In this document: positions 34,774 to 43,546 of the stretch, piece after piece
How the letters are laid out: every line of letters begins with the position of its first letter
How positions within the stretch are numbered: position 1 is the first letter of the stretch
DNA from: Actinomycetota bacterium
GTDB taxonomy: Bacteria > Actinomycetota > Thermoleophilia > Gaiellales > F1-60-MAGs149
Direction of reading: 5' to 3'
Length of the DNA stretch: 64,000 bases
NCBI GenBank assembly: GCA_026392355.1
Contig: JAPLCF010000031.1
Span: 30,180 to 94,179, forward strand
The notes under the pieces: model-generated
Told to the model about the DNA's origin: nothing
The model's input: the letters and a program-made list of their open reading frames with translations, nothing else
Database searches by the model: none
Program-made: the position numbers and the translations under genes

Positions 34774-37700
34774 CGCCGCGGCCCCGACCGTGTCGTCGTT
34801 CACGGCCGTCACCTCGTCGCCGACAAACGCGGCCTCGATTTCGTACACGCTCACGTTCTCGCGCGCCGTGACGGGCGTCGCCGCCGGCGACTTCTCTAAC
34901 GCCGGCACCGCCGCGTCGTGCGTGTTCAGTCCGGGCACGGACTCCGGCACGTCGCGCACCGTCACGATCACGGGCTGCGGTGAGGGCACGATCATCCCAC
35001 GCTTCGCCGCGAACGGCGCGACCGACGCCGTCGCCAATACGGGCCCGGCAACAGCAGCCGATGGTGACACGGTCACGCGTGACATCACGGCGCCCACGGT
35101 GTCGACCTTCACGGCCGTCACCTCGTCGCCGACCAACGCCTCGACGCTGACGTACACGCTCACGTTCTCCGAGTCGGTCACGGGTGTGGCCGCCGGCGAC
35201 TTCTCGCAGACCGGCACGGCGACGGGCTGCAGCTTCTCGCCGGGCACCGACTCCGGCGCCTCGCGCACGGTGACGATCACGGGTTGCGGCGAGGGCACGA
35301 TCATTCCGCGCTTCGCCGCCGGTGGTGCCAACGATCTCGCGTCGAACGGTGGCCCGGCAGTCGCAGCGACGGGTGCGACGATCACACGCGACACGACGGC
35401 CCCGACGGTAACTGCCTTTACCAGCGCCCAGGCAACGCCGACCAACGCGACGAGCTTCACGTTCACCCTCACGTTCTCGGAGTCGGTCACAGGTGTCGCG
35501 GCGGGCGACTTCTCGAACACCGGCACGGCGGCGTCGTGCACCTTCGCGCCGGGCACCGACGCGGGCGCATCGCGCACCGTTACGATCACAAACTGCACCG
35601 CTGGCACGGTGATCCCGGAGTTCGCCGTCGGCGGCGCGAGCGACGGTGCGGGCAACACCGGCCCGGCCACCGCCGAGACGTCCACGACGACGATCACGGT
35701 CGACCGCACCGCGCCGACGGCGACGCTGACGGCTGTCACCGCATCGCCGACCAACGCGACCGCGCTCACGTACACGCTCACGTTCTCGGAGTCGGTCACG
35801 GGCGTGGTCGCCGCTGACCTATCGAACACCGGCACGGCAACGGGCTGCGTCTTCGACCCCGGTACCGACTCGGGTGCTTCGCGCACGGTCACGATCACGA
35901 GCTGCTCCGAGGGCACGCTGGTGCCGCGCTTCGCCGTCAACGGCGCGACCGATGCGGCCGGCAACACGGGCCCGGCTACGGCTGCCACGGGCTCGAGTAT
36001 CACCATCGATCGCACGGCGCCGACGGTGTCGGGCTTCTCGTCCGCCCAAGCTTCGCCGACGACGGCCGCGAGCTTCACCTACACGCTCACGTTCTCCGAG
36101 TCGGTCACCGATGTCGCTGCTGGCGACTTTGCGAACTCGGGCACGGCGACGGACTGCGTGTTCGCGCCGGGCAACGATACGGGTGCGTCGCGTACGGTCA
36201 CGATCACCGGCTGCTCCGAGGGCACCGTGACGCCGCAATTCAGTGCGGGTGGTGCCGTTGACGCGGCCGCCAACACCGGACCGGCCGCAGTCGCGAACGC
36301 CACCACGACGATCACGCGCGACGTCACCGCCCCGGCGGTTGTCTCGCTCGTTGCGGTCACCGCCTCGCCGACCAACGCGACGACGCTCACGTACACGCTC
36401 ACGTTCTCCGAGCTCGTCACGGGCGTTGCGGCTGCAGACTTCACCAACACGGGTACGGCGACGGGCTGCGTCTTCGCGCCGGGCGCAGACTCGGGCGCAA
36501 CGCGCACGCTGACGGTCACGAGCTGCTCCGATGGCACGGTGATCCCGCGCTTCGTCGCCGGCGGCGCGGCCGACCTCGCGGGCACCGCGGGCCCGGCCTC
36601 GGCCTTCACTGGTGACACCATCCTCCGCGATGCCGTTGCGCCGACGGTTTCGTCCTTCACCGCTACCACCGCGACGCTCACGAACGGTGCGAACGTGGTC
36701 TACACGCTCACGTTCTCCAAGAACGTCACCGGCGTCGCGGCGGCCGACTTCTCCAACGCGGGTACCGCCGCCGGCTGCGTCTTCAACCCCGGCACCGACT
36801 CGGGCTCGACGCGCACCGTCACGGTGACGGGCTGCACCGACGGCACGGTAATCCCGCGCTTCGCCGCGAACGGCGCCACCGACGGCGCCAACACCGGCCC
36901 GGCCACGGCCGCCGACGGCACGACCGTCACGCGCGACACCGTGGCGCCGACCCTTGCCGCGATCGGCGTGAACGGCACCGAGGACACGACGCTGACGTTT
37001 ACGCAGTCTGCGTTCGCAGCCGCCTACGCCGACGCGCGCACGTCGACGCCGACGACGATCACCATCGCCGGCCTGCCGTACACCGGCACGCTCAGCCTGT
37101 CGGGTACGCCGGTCACCAGCGGCCAGGTGATCCCGTACGCCAGCCTCGGCTCGCTCACCTACGCGCCAGTCGCCAACGCCAACGGTGCGATCGCCTTCAC
37201 CGTCTCCGCGTCCGACGGCCTCAACAGCTCGTCGCCGGCCACGACCGTCACGATGACGCTCGCCGCCGTCAACGACACGCCGACGCTGGCCACACCGACC
37301 ACTCTCGCGTACACGGACACGACCGCGAACGACACCTTCACGAATGGCACCGACACGCTCGCAGGTGCCGACGTCGACACGGGGGACACGCTGCTCTACG
37401 GCATCCAGGGCGTCACCCCGGCCGCGACCGTGACGAGCACCGGCACGTACGGCACGCTCACCGTCACCCGCGCCACCGGGGCGTACGTGTTCACGCCGAA
37501 CCGCGCCGCGATCAACGCCCGCACCACGGATACGTCGGAGACGTTCACCGTAACGGTCTCGGATGGCACGGCCTCGACGACCGCCGTACTCACTGTCTCG
37601 ATCACCGCGGCCAACGACGCGCCGACGCTGGCAACGCCGACGGCTGCCACGTACACCGACACGACTGCGGTCGATTCGTTCGCCAACGCCACGGGCACGC

Positions 37701-40700
37701 TCGTCGGCGCCGACCGCGACACGGGCGCGACGCTTGCGTACTCGATCGCCAGTGGCACAAACGCGAGCGCCACTATCGGCGGCGTCACCTACGACCGTGC
37801 CCGCACTGGCACCTACGGCACGCTCCGCGTCGATTCCGCGACCGGCGCCTACGTCTTCGTGCCCGACGCCAGCGCGATCAACGGCGTCGCCACCGACACA
37901 ACCGAGAGCTTCACCGTCCGCGTCGGTGACGGCACGGCCACCACCGACGCAACCTTCACGGTCACGATCACCAGCGCCAACGACCGCCCGGTCGTGGCAG
38001 CGCCGACCGGTGGCACGGTCACCGACACCGCGGCTGTGGACACGTTCGCGAACGTCACCGGCACGCTGTCGGCGACCGACGCCGAGGGTACGACGCCGGC
38101 GTTTGGCATCCAGGGCATCACGCCGGCCTCCGGCAGCTCCGTCATCGACGGGGCCTACGGCACGCTGACGGTGCTCAGCGGCGGCGGCTGGACGTACACG
38201 CCGGATGCCGCGGCGATCAACGCGTTGTCGGCTAACGCCTTCGACGCCTTCACCGTGACGGCCTCGGACGGCTCGCTCGCTGGCACCGCAACGCTGACCA
38301 TCTCGATTGTCGGCGTTAACGACCGCCCGGTCATGCCCGTGCCGACCGGCGCCACCATCGTCGACACCGCGGGGTCCGACACGTTTACGCCCGTGACCGG
38401 CGCCGTCACCTCGACCGACGCCGAGGGCACAGCGCGGACGTACGGCATCGACAACGGTTCGGGTACCGTCACGACACTCGTCGGCACGTACGGCACGCTG
38501 GTGATCGACGCCAGTGCCGGCACCTGGACGTACACGCCGAACGCCACGGCCATCAACGCGCGTCCGACCGACGCCACCGACGCCTTCACGGTTACGGCGA
38601 CCGACAGCGTGCTGACTGCCTCACGCACCCTCACGATCTCGATCACCGGCGTCAACGACACGCCGATCCTCGCCGCACCGACCGGTGGTGTGGTGCGCGA
38701 TAACGACTCCAACGGCCCGTTGCCCGAGCTGTCGGCCTCGCTGTCGGCTACCGACGCCGAGGGCAGCGTGCTCTCCTACGGCATCGTCTCGGGCGGCAGC
38801 ACCGTCACGAGCCTCGCGGGCGCGTACGGCACGCTCAACATCGTCGCGGCGACGGGTGTCTGGACGTACACCCCGGACGACACTCTGGTGCGCGCGCTTG
38901 TCGGGCTTGCGCTTGAGCCCTTCACCATCAACGTGACCGATGGCTCGGCCACAGCCTCGCTGCCAATGACAATCTCGCTGATGGGCATCAATAACCGCCC
39001 GGTGCTGAGCGCCCCGAGCGGTGGGTTCCTGTCTGACACGAGCGGCGCCGACACGTATCCGACGCCGCTGACCGGCAACCTGGTCTCCACCGATTCGGAC
39101 TTCAATACCGTCGCCTACGGCATCGATGGCGTCACCCCGGCGCTCGGACTCAGCACCAGTGTTGGCTCGTACGGCACTCTCGTCGTCAACGGCACGACCG
39201 GCGTCTGGGAGTACACCCCGAACGCCGCGGCGGTCAATGCCCTGGCGGCGAGCGCCACTGACATCTTCACGGTGACGGCTGGCGACGGCACTCTGACGGC
39301 TCAGCGCGCACTCGTCATCTCGATCGCGGCGACGAACGACCGGCCGTTGCTCAACCCCATTACCGGCCCGACGTATACCGATACCGCCGCGGCCGACACG
39401 TTCTCGAACGCCACCGGCACGTTCAGCTCGAGCGACGCCGAGGACACCGCGCGCACCTATGACGCGACGGGCGCGACCGCTTCGGCGCAGACGATCGGCG
39501 GCGTCTCCTACACCCGCGTGATCGTCGGCACGTACGGCACGCTGCGGCTCGTGCCCGGCACGGGGCAGTACGTCTACGTGCCGAACGATGACGCGATTAA
39601 CGCGCTGGCATCAAACGCCACCGATGTCTTCACTGTCTCGGCGTCCGACGGCTCGCTCAGCGCGTCACGCACGCTGGTCGTCTCGATCACGGGTACCGAC
39701 GACACGCCGACCCTCGCCGCGCCGTCGTCGATGGCGATCACCGACACCGCGGCCGCCGACACATTCCCCGCCGAGTCCGGCGTGCTGGCGGGCGCCGACG
39801 CGGAGAGCGCGCCGCTCACCTACGGCATCGCCTCGGGCACGGACAATGGCGCGACCGTCTCCATCGCCGGCACGTACGGCACGCTGGCCCTGCGCAAGTC
39901 GAATGGCGCGTATACCTACACGCCGAACGACACCGCCGTCAACGCGCTTGCCACGAACGCGACCGACGCATTCACCGTGCGCGTCAGCGACGGCAACCTC
40001 GCCGCCAACCGCACGCTGACCGTCGCGATTACGGCGACGCGCGAGACGCCCGTCGTCACGTGGGCGGACCCGACGTCGATCGCGTACGGCACGGCGCTCT
40101 CCGCGACGCAGCTGAACGCCACGGCGGCCGCCTACGCGGGCTCCGTCCCGGGCACCGTCACCTACGCAGAGGGTGCAACCGCTCGCGCCGCCGGCGACGT
40201 GCTCGCCGTGGGCACCCACACGCTCGTCGCCACCTTCACCCCGACCGATACGGCGACGTACACGACGGCGACCGACACCTCGAACGTCGTGGTGGTGCGC
40301 GCCGACCAGACAATCATCGCGCAGGCCGCCGCGACCTCGCTCACCTACGGCGGCGCGGGCACGACGCTGTCGGCGACATACACTGGTCCGCATGGCGCCG
40401 GCCTCGTCACGTACGCCGTCGTTTCGGGCCCGTGCTCGATCACGGGTGCCAACCTCACGGTGACGGGCGCCGGCACCTGCCAGGTGACCGCCTCGATCGC
40501 GCAGGACGGCAGCTACAATGCGGCCACGTCGGCGCCGATCGCGATCACGGTCGCCAAGGCGACGCTGACGGTCACGGCGCAGAACGCCCAGAAGCGCGTG
40601 ACGACGCCCGATCCGTCGCTCACCTACCTCGTGACGGGCTACGTCGGCAGTGATGGCCTGCCGTCGATCGACGTCTCCGGGCTCACCGCCCAGCGCACGG

Positions 40701-42718
40701 TGGGGGAGACGGTCGGCACCTTTGCGATCGGCTTCTCCGGCACCGCGACGGCGGCCAACTACGACTTCGCCTACGTCGGCGGCATCTTCACGATCATCGA
40801 CAAGGACGTGCCTGCGATCGCCTGGAGCACGCCCGCAAACATCACGTACGGCACGGCGCTGAGCGCCACCCAGCTGAATGCCGGCGCCTCCTTCGGCGGC
40901 AACCCGATCCCGGGTACCTTCGCGTACGCCATCGGCAACACGCCAGTCGCCAACGGCACCTTGCTCACGGCCGGCAGCCGGGTCGTGACCGCCACCTTCA
41001 CGCCGACCGACACCGCGACCTACGCCAGCGGCATCACGGCGCAGGTGACGCTCACCGTCGATCGCAAGCCGCTGACGGTGACCGGCGTGACCGCGCCCGA
41101 CAGGGCCTTCGACGGCACCGCGGTCGCAGCGCTCGATCTGTCTGCCGCCACGCTCGTCGGCATCGTCGGCAGCGACGCCGTCACGCTCGACAGCAGCGCT
41201 GCCGTCGGGGCCTTCGCCTCGCCTGAGGTGGGGACGGCCCGCGCGGTAGCCGTCACCGGCCTCGCGCTGCTCGGCGCTGATCGCGCGCAGTACCTCCTCA
41301 CGCAGCCGAGTGCGACCGCGACGATCAACGCGACCGTACCAGGCCTACCGTCGTCGGTTTCCGCAGCCGCCGGCGATGCCCGCGTGACGGTTGAGTGGTC
41401 CGCGCCGGCCTTCACCGGCGGCACGCCGATCACCGGGTACACGGTCACTGCTTCCCCGGGCGGCCGCACCTGCACGTGGACGTCGGGTCCGCTGACGTGC
41501 GCGATCACCGGCCTGACCAATGGCACCGCGTACACGTTCACGGTTCGTGCCACCAACGCCGTTGGCACGGGTGCAGTGTCGAGCGCCTCGACGGCGGTCA
41601 CGCCGAGCGCACCAGTCACGTCACCGCCACCCGCAGCGCTTGACGATTCCGCCACCGTGGATCCGAATGGTTCGGCTGTGGTGCAGGTCGGTTGCGCCGC
41701 CTCCGCCCGCGCGTGCACTGCCACCGTGACGATGTTCATCGGCGGTACGCAGATTGCCACCAGCAAGAAGCAGATCGCCGCCGGGCAGACACAGAACGTT
41801 GCCCTGGCGCTGCCGCTCAAGCTCCAGCGCAAACTCGCAGCCAATGGGATCCTCAGCGTCACCGTGGTCACGACGATCGACATCGATGGCTCGCAGGTGC
41901 GCGTCCAGTCGACGATCGAGCTGACGGCACCGCCAGCGCAGGCGGTGCGTTCAGCGTCGCTGAAGGCCAACGCCGATGGCTCGGCCGTCGTCACCGGCCA
42001 GTGCGCGGGCTCTGTGGTCACTCGCTGTGATGGCACGATCACGCTCTATGGCGATCCATCAGTGTTGGACGCCCGTGCCGCACGTATCTCGCGCGCCAAC
42101 GAGCGCGTGGTGATCGGCACGGCTAAGTTCGCCGGCGCCGCTGGCACGGCAGTCACCGCCAAGACTGCGCTCTCCGCTGCTGGCCGCAAGCTCCTGCAGA
42201 AGCGCGGCGCCGTGCGCGTCACGCCGGTCATGACCTTCACGGGTGGGACACGGCTCGACAACGAGCTCGCGGGCTTCACGCTGTCGATGATGAATACCGA
42301 GCAGTGGCTGCGGCGCGCGATGGCGACGCTGTACGTCGGTGGCCAGCCGCGTATGGACCTCAACATCCTGCTCGATCAGGCGAAGCGTCGCGCAGTGCCG
42401 TGGAACGTGGCGGCGAACCGCATCGAGAACACGATCATCCCGCAGCGCGAGCGCGCTCGTCAGCGCGTGGCGGCTCTTCCCACGCCGCCGGCCTCACTGC
42501 AGCCGATTGTGACGCTGCTGCTGCGCGCGTTCAACCAGTCGCTGCAGGCGAACCACGCCTACGTCGACTGGCTGCGCTCGGGTCGCGCCGCCGACGACAA
42601 GGGGTGGCGCATCAGCCTCCGCGCGACTGCGACGAAGACGACGCTGCTGCGGCGCCTGGCCGCTGCGGGCAAGCCGTACGGCATTGGTGTGCCGAGCGCC
42701 ACCAACTTCTGGCCGTAG
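34613..42718 (+). CDS. giant secreted repeat protein 1, C-terminal part (Ig-like, VCBS, MBG/YDG, Fn3, C-terminal domain)
   Basis: Homology in this frame begins at about 34484; the first start codon is GTG 34613, giving 2,701 residues. The order is: eight further TAPTVSSF-type repeats to about 36930; a cadherin-like domain; eight VCBS repeats (37270-40044); Ig-like MBG domains (TSIAYGTALSATQLNA occurs twice in related form); a YDG domain (41070-41330); one fibronectin type III domain (41338-41620); two beta domains (41640-42280); and a helical, basic C-terminal region ending PSATNFWP. There is no LPXTG motif, final membrane helix or S-layer homology domain, so the mode of surface attachment is unknown. 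The frame is the same as in the N-terminal part. Confidence 0.8.
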   Translation: MFAPGTDAGAIRTVTLTSCSAGTIIPHFAANGATDAAGNTGPATIADGPTIARDAAAPTVSSFTAVTSSPTNAASISYTLTFSRAVTGVAAGDFSNAGTAASCVFSPGTDSGTSRTVTITGCGEGTIIPRFAANGATDAVANTGPATAADGDTVTRDITAPTVSTFTAVTSSPTNASTLTYTLTFSESVTGVAAGDFSQTGTATGCSFSPGTDSGASRTVTITGCGEGTIIPRFAAGGANDLASNGGPAVAATGATITRDTTAPTVTAFTSAQATPTNATSFTFTLTFSESVTGVAAGDFSNTGTAASCTFAPGTDAGASRTVTITNCTAGTVIPEFAVGGASDGAGNTGPATAETSTTTITVDRTAPTATLTAVTASPTNATALTYTLTFSESVTGVVAADLSNTGTATGCVFDPGTDSGASRTVTITSCSEGTLVPRFAVNGATDAAGNTGPATAATGSSITIDRTAPTVSGFSSAQASPTTAASFTYTLTFSESVTDVAAGDFANSGTATDCVFAPGNDTGASRTVTITGCSEGTVTPQFSAGGAVDAAANTGPAAVANATTTITRDVTAPAVVSLVAVTASPTNATTLTYTLTFSELVTGVAAADFTNTGTATGCVFAPGADSGATRTLTVTSCSDGTVIPRFVAGGAADLAGTAGPASAFTGDTILRDAVAPTVSSFTATTATLTNGANVVYTLTFSKNVTGVAAADFSNAGTAAGCVFNPGTDSGSTRTVTVTGCTDGTVIPRFAANGATDGANTGPATAADGTTVTRDTVAPTLAAIGVNGTEDTTLTFTQSAFAAAYADARTSTPTTITIAGLPYTGTLSLSGTPVTSGQVIPYASLGSLTYAPVANANGAIAFTVSASDGLNSSSPATTVTMTLAAVNDTPTLATPTTLAYTDTTANDTFTNGTDTLAGADVDTGDTLLYGIQGVTPAATVTSTGTYGTLTVTRATGAYVFTPNRAAINARTTDTSETFTVTVSDGTASTTAVLTVSITAANDAPTLATPTAATYTDTTAVDSFANATGTLVGADRDTGATLAYSIASGTNASATIGGVTYDRARTGTYGTLRVDSATGAYVFVPDASAINGVATDTTESFTVRVGDGTATTDATFTVTITSANDRPVVAAPTGGTVTDTAAVDTFANVTGTLSATDAEGTTPAFGIQGITPASGSSVIDGAYGTLTVLSGGGWTYTPDAAAINALSANAFDAFTVTASDGSLAGTATLTISIVGVNDRPVMPVPTGATIVDTAGSDTFTPVTGAVTSTDAEGTARTYGIDNGSGTVTTLVGTYGTLVIDASAGTWTYTPNATAINARPTDATDAFTVTATDSVLTASRTLTISITGVNDTPILAAPTGGVVRDNDSNGPLPELSASLSATDAEGSVLSYGIVSGGSTVTSLAGAYGTLNIVAATGVWTYTPDDTLVRALVGLALEPFTINVTDGSATASLPMTISLMGINNRPVLSAPSGGFLSDTSGADTYPTPLTGNLVSTDSDFNTVAYGIDGVTPALGLSTSVGSYGTLVVNGTTGVWEYTPNAAAVNALAASATDIFTVTAGDGTLTAQRALVISIAATNDRPLLNPITGPTYTDTAAADTFSNATGTFSSSDAEDTARTYDATGATASAQTIGGVSYTRVIVGTYGTLRLVPGTGQYVYVPNDDAINALASNATDVFTVSASDGSLSASRTLVVSITGTDDTPTLAAPSSMAITDTAAADTFPAESGVLAGADAESAPLTYGIASGTDNGATVSIAGTYGTLALRKSNGAYTYTPNDTAVNALATNATDAFTVRVSDGNLAANRTLTVAITATRETPVVTWADPTSIAYGTALSATQLNATAAAYAGSVPGTVTYAEGATARAAGDVLAVGTHTLVATFTPTDTATYTTATDTSNVVVVRADQTIIAQAAATSLTYGGAGTTLSATYTGPHGAGLVTYAVVSGPCSITGANLTVTGAGTCQVTASIAQDGSYNAATSAPIAITVAKATLTVTAQNAQKRVTTPDPSLTYLVTGYVGSDGLPSIDVSGLTAQRTVGETVGTFAIGFSGTATAANYDFAYVGGIFTIIDKDVPAIAWSTPANITYGTALSATQLNAGASFGGNPIPGTFAYAIGNTPVANGTLLTAGSRVVTATFTPTDTATYASGITAQVTLTVDRKPLTVTGVTAPDRAFDGTAVAALDLSAATLVGIVGSDAVTLDSSAAVGAFASPEVGTARAVAVTGLALLGADRAQYLLTQPSATATINATVPGLPSSVSAAAGDARVTVEWSAPAFTGGTPITGYTVTASPGGRTCTWTSGPLTCAITGLTNGTAYTFTVRATNAVGTGAVSSASTAVTPSAPVTSPPPAALDDSATVDPNGSAVVQVGCAASARACTATVTMFIGGTQIATSKKQIAAGQTQNVALALPLKLQRKLAANGILSVTVVTTIDIDGSQVRVQSTIELTAPPAQAVRSASLKANADGSAVVTGQCAGSVVTRCDGTITLYGDPSVLDARAARISRANERVVIGTAKFAGAAGTAVTAKTALSAAGRKLLQKRGAVRVTPVMTFTGGTRLDNELAGFTLSMMNTEQWLRRAMATLYVGGQPRMDLNILLDQAKRRAVPWNVAANRIENTIIPQRERARQRVAALPTPPASLQPIVTLLLRAFNQSLQANHAYVDWLRSGRAADDKGWRISLRATATKTTLLRRLAAAGKPYGIGVPSATNFWP
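37270..40044 (+). repeat. eight tandem VCBS-type repeats in giant gene 1
   Basis: Units begin near 37270, 37615, 37978, 38320, 38653, 38989, 39337 and 39697. Each runs from NDxPxLAxPT through DTxAxDTF, YGTLxVxxxTGxYxYTP and FTVTVSDG to a final TISITGxND. This is the VCBS/cadherin-like repeat found in large bacterial adhesins. The units are clearly diverged from one another, unlike the Ig-like array upstream. Confidence 0.85.
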
Positions 42719-42760
42719 TCGGGCTGGGTATCCTCGGTCGGTGAGCGGCGGCGACTGACG

Positions 42761-43426
42761 ATGGGTGGCGTGCTCGCAGAGACCGTGCCGCTCGCGCTGG
42801 CTGGAGCGATCAGTCCGCTGGCACTGCTTGGCGCACTTGTGCTCCTGGCCGGGCGCCGTCCAATCTTGCGTTGCGGGCTCTACACCGCGGGCATCATCAC
42901 GATGACGACGCTGTTCTTCGCCGCGGTCTACATTGCGCTGCGCCTCGATCTGACCGGTGAGTCGGGGCACCAGGGCCTGCTCTCGTCGCAGGCCGCGCAG
43001 ATCGTGATCGCACTGTTTCTCTTCATCACGGCCGCGTTTTTCTTCTTCAAGGCGCCGAGCCCGGAATCGCAGCAGAAGGCCCTGCAGCGAATCGACAGCC
43101 CGCGCATTCCGACGATCGCGTTCTTCCTCGTCGGCATGGTCATGATGTGGTTCTCGGCGTCATTCGTCGTGATCGTCGCCATCGTGCATCGGCTGTCCGT
43201 CGCGGGCATGCCGCTGCAGGACAACGTCGTCGTGCTCGTGATCTCGATCCTGATCACGGCGCTCCCGGCGCTGATTCCGTTTACCGCCGCGCTGGTCGGC
43301 GGCGACGGAGCGCGGGGGAAGCTTGAGCAGCTTGGCCGCTGGACCACCATCAATGGGCGCTACATCCTCGGCGTGATGATGCTCGTGCTCGGCACGCAGG
43401 ACCTGCTCTCCGCCTTCGGGCACTGA
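42761..43426 (+). CDS. GAP family (Sap / LysE-like) integral membrane protein
   Basis: A 221-residue protein with six hydrophobic helices. The first loop PLALAGAISPLALLGALVLL resembles the GAP family (Pfam Sap, sulfolipid-1-addressing protein), linked to export of surface glycolipids in mycobacteria. It lies 42 bases after the end of giant gene 1 with no terminator between them, so the two may be co-transcribed, and 118 bases before giant gene 2. A role in moving or anchoring surface material for the giant proteins is possible but unproven. Confidence 0.75.
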   Translation: MGGVLAETVPLALAGAISPLALLGALVLLAGRRPILRCGLYTAGIITMTTLFFAAVYIALRLDLTGESGHQGLLSSQAAQIVIALFLFITAAFFFFKAPSPESQQKALQRIDSPRIPTIAFFLVGMVMMWFSASFVVIVAIVHRLSVAGMPLQDNVVVLVISILITALPALIPFTAALVGGDGARGKLEQLGRWTTINGRYILGVMMLVLGTQDLLSAFGH

Positions 43427-43489
43427 TGCCCGTGGGCGCTTGCTACGCCGTGCGGTAGGCGCGCCCACAAACCCCCATGGTTATGCGGT

Positions 43490-43546
43490 GGCGGGGGGCT
43501 ACCCCCCCGCCTAAAACGGTCGTTCCACAATACAATTTTGGCTAGT
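43490..43546 (+). promoter_or_regulatory. hairpin and promoter of giant gene 2
   Basis: A G/C hairpin at 43490-43511 (GGCGGGGGG, loop CTA, CCCCCCCGCC with one extra C) could end transcription from the GAP-family gene. It is followed by a consensus -10 box TACAAT (43531-43536) and TTTTGGCTAGT (43536-43546), which runs into the GTG start at 43545. The same three signals stand before giant gene 1. Confidence 0.5.

Larger units (their letters stand above)
31548..36932 (+). repeat. array of about 18 Ig-like repeats of about 306 bp in giant gene 1
   Basis: Each unit encodes about 102 residues: TAPTVSSFTAV...SPTNA, then YTLTFSESVTGVAAGDF, a cysteine in ATGC, PGTDSG, the second cysteine in SCSEGT, then PRFAANGATDAAGNTGPA. 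Spacing between successive units is 306 or 309 bases. Two units are shortened at the frame breaks (near 32685 and 34484). Related units appear singly in giant gene 2 (for example 44690-45300 and 45641-45945). Confidence 0.85.

Noticed and set aside
30857..36681. Long antisense open frames (for example 30857-32077, 31480-32949, 34534-36078 and 36079-36681 on the minus strand)
   Set aside because: They mirror the Ig-like repeats of giant gene 1, carry no signal, motif or ribosome site, and arise because stop codons are rare on the reverse strand of GC-rich repetitive coding DNA.
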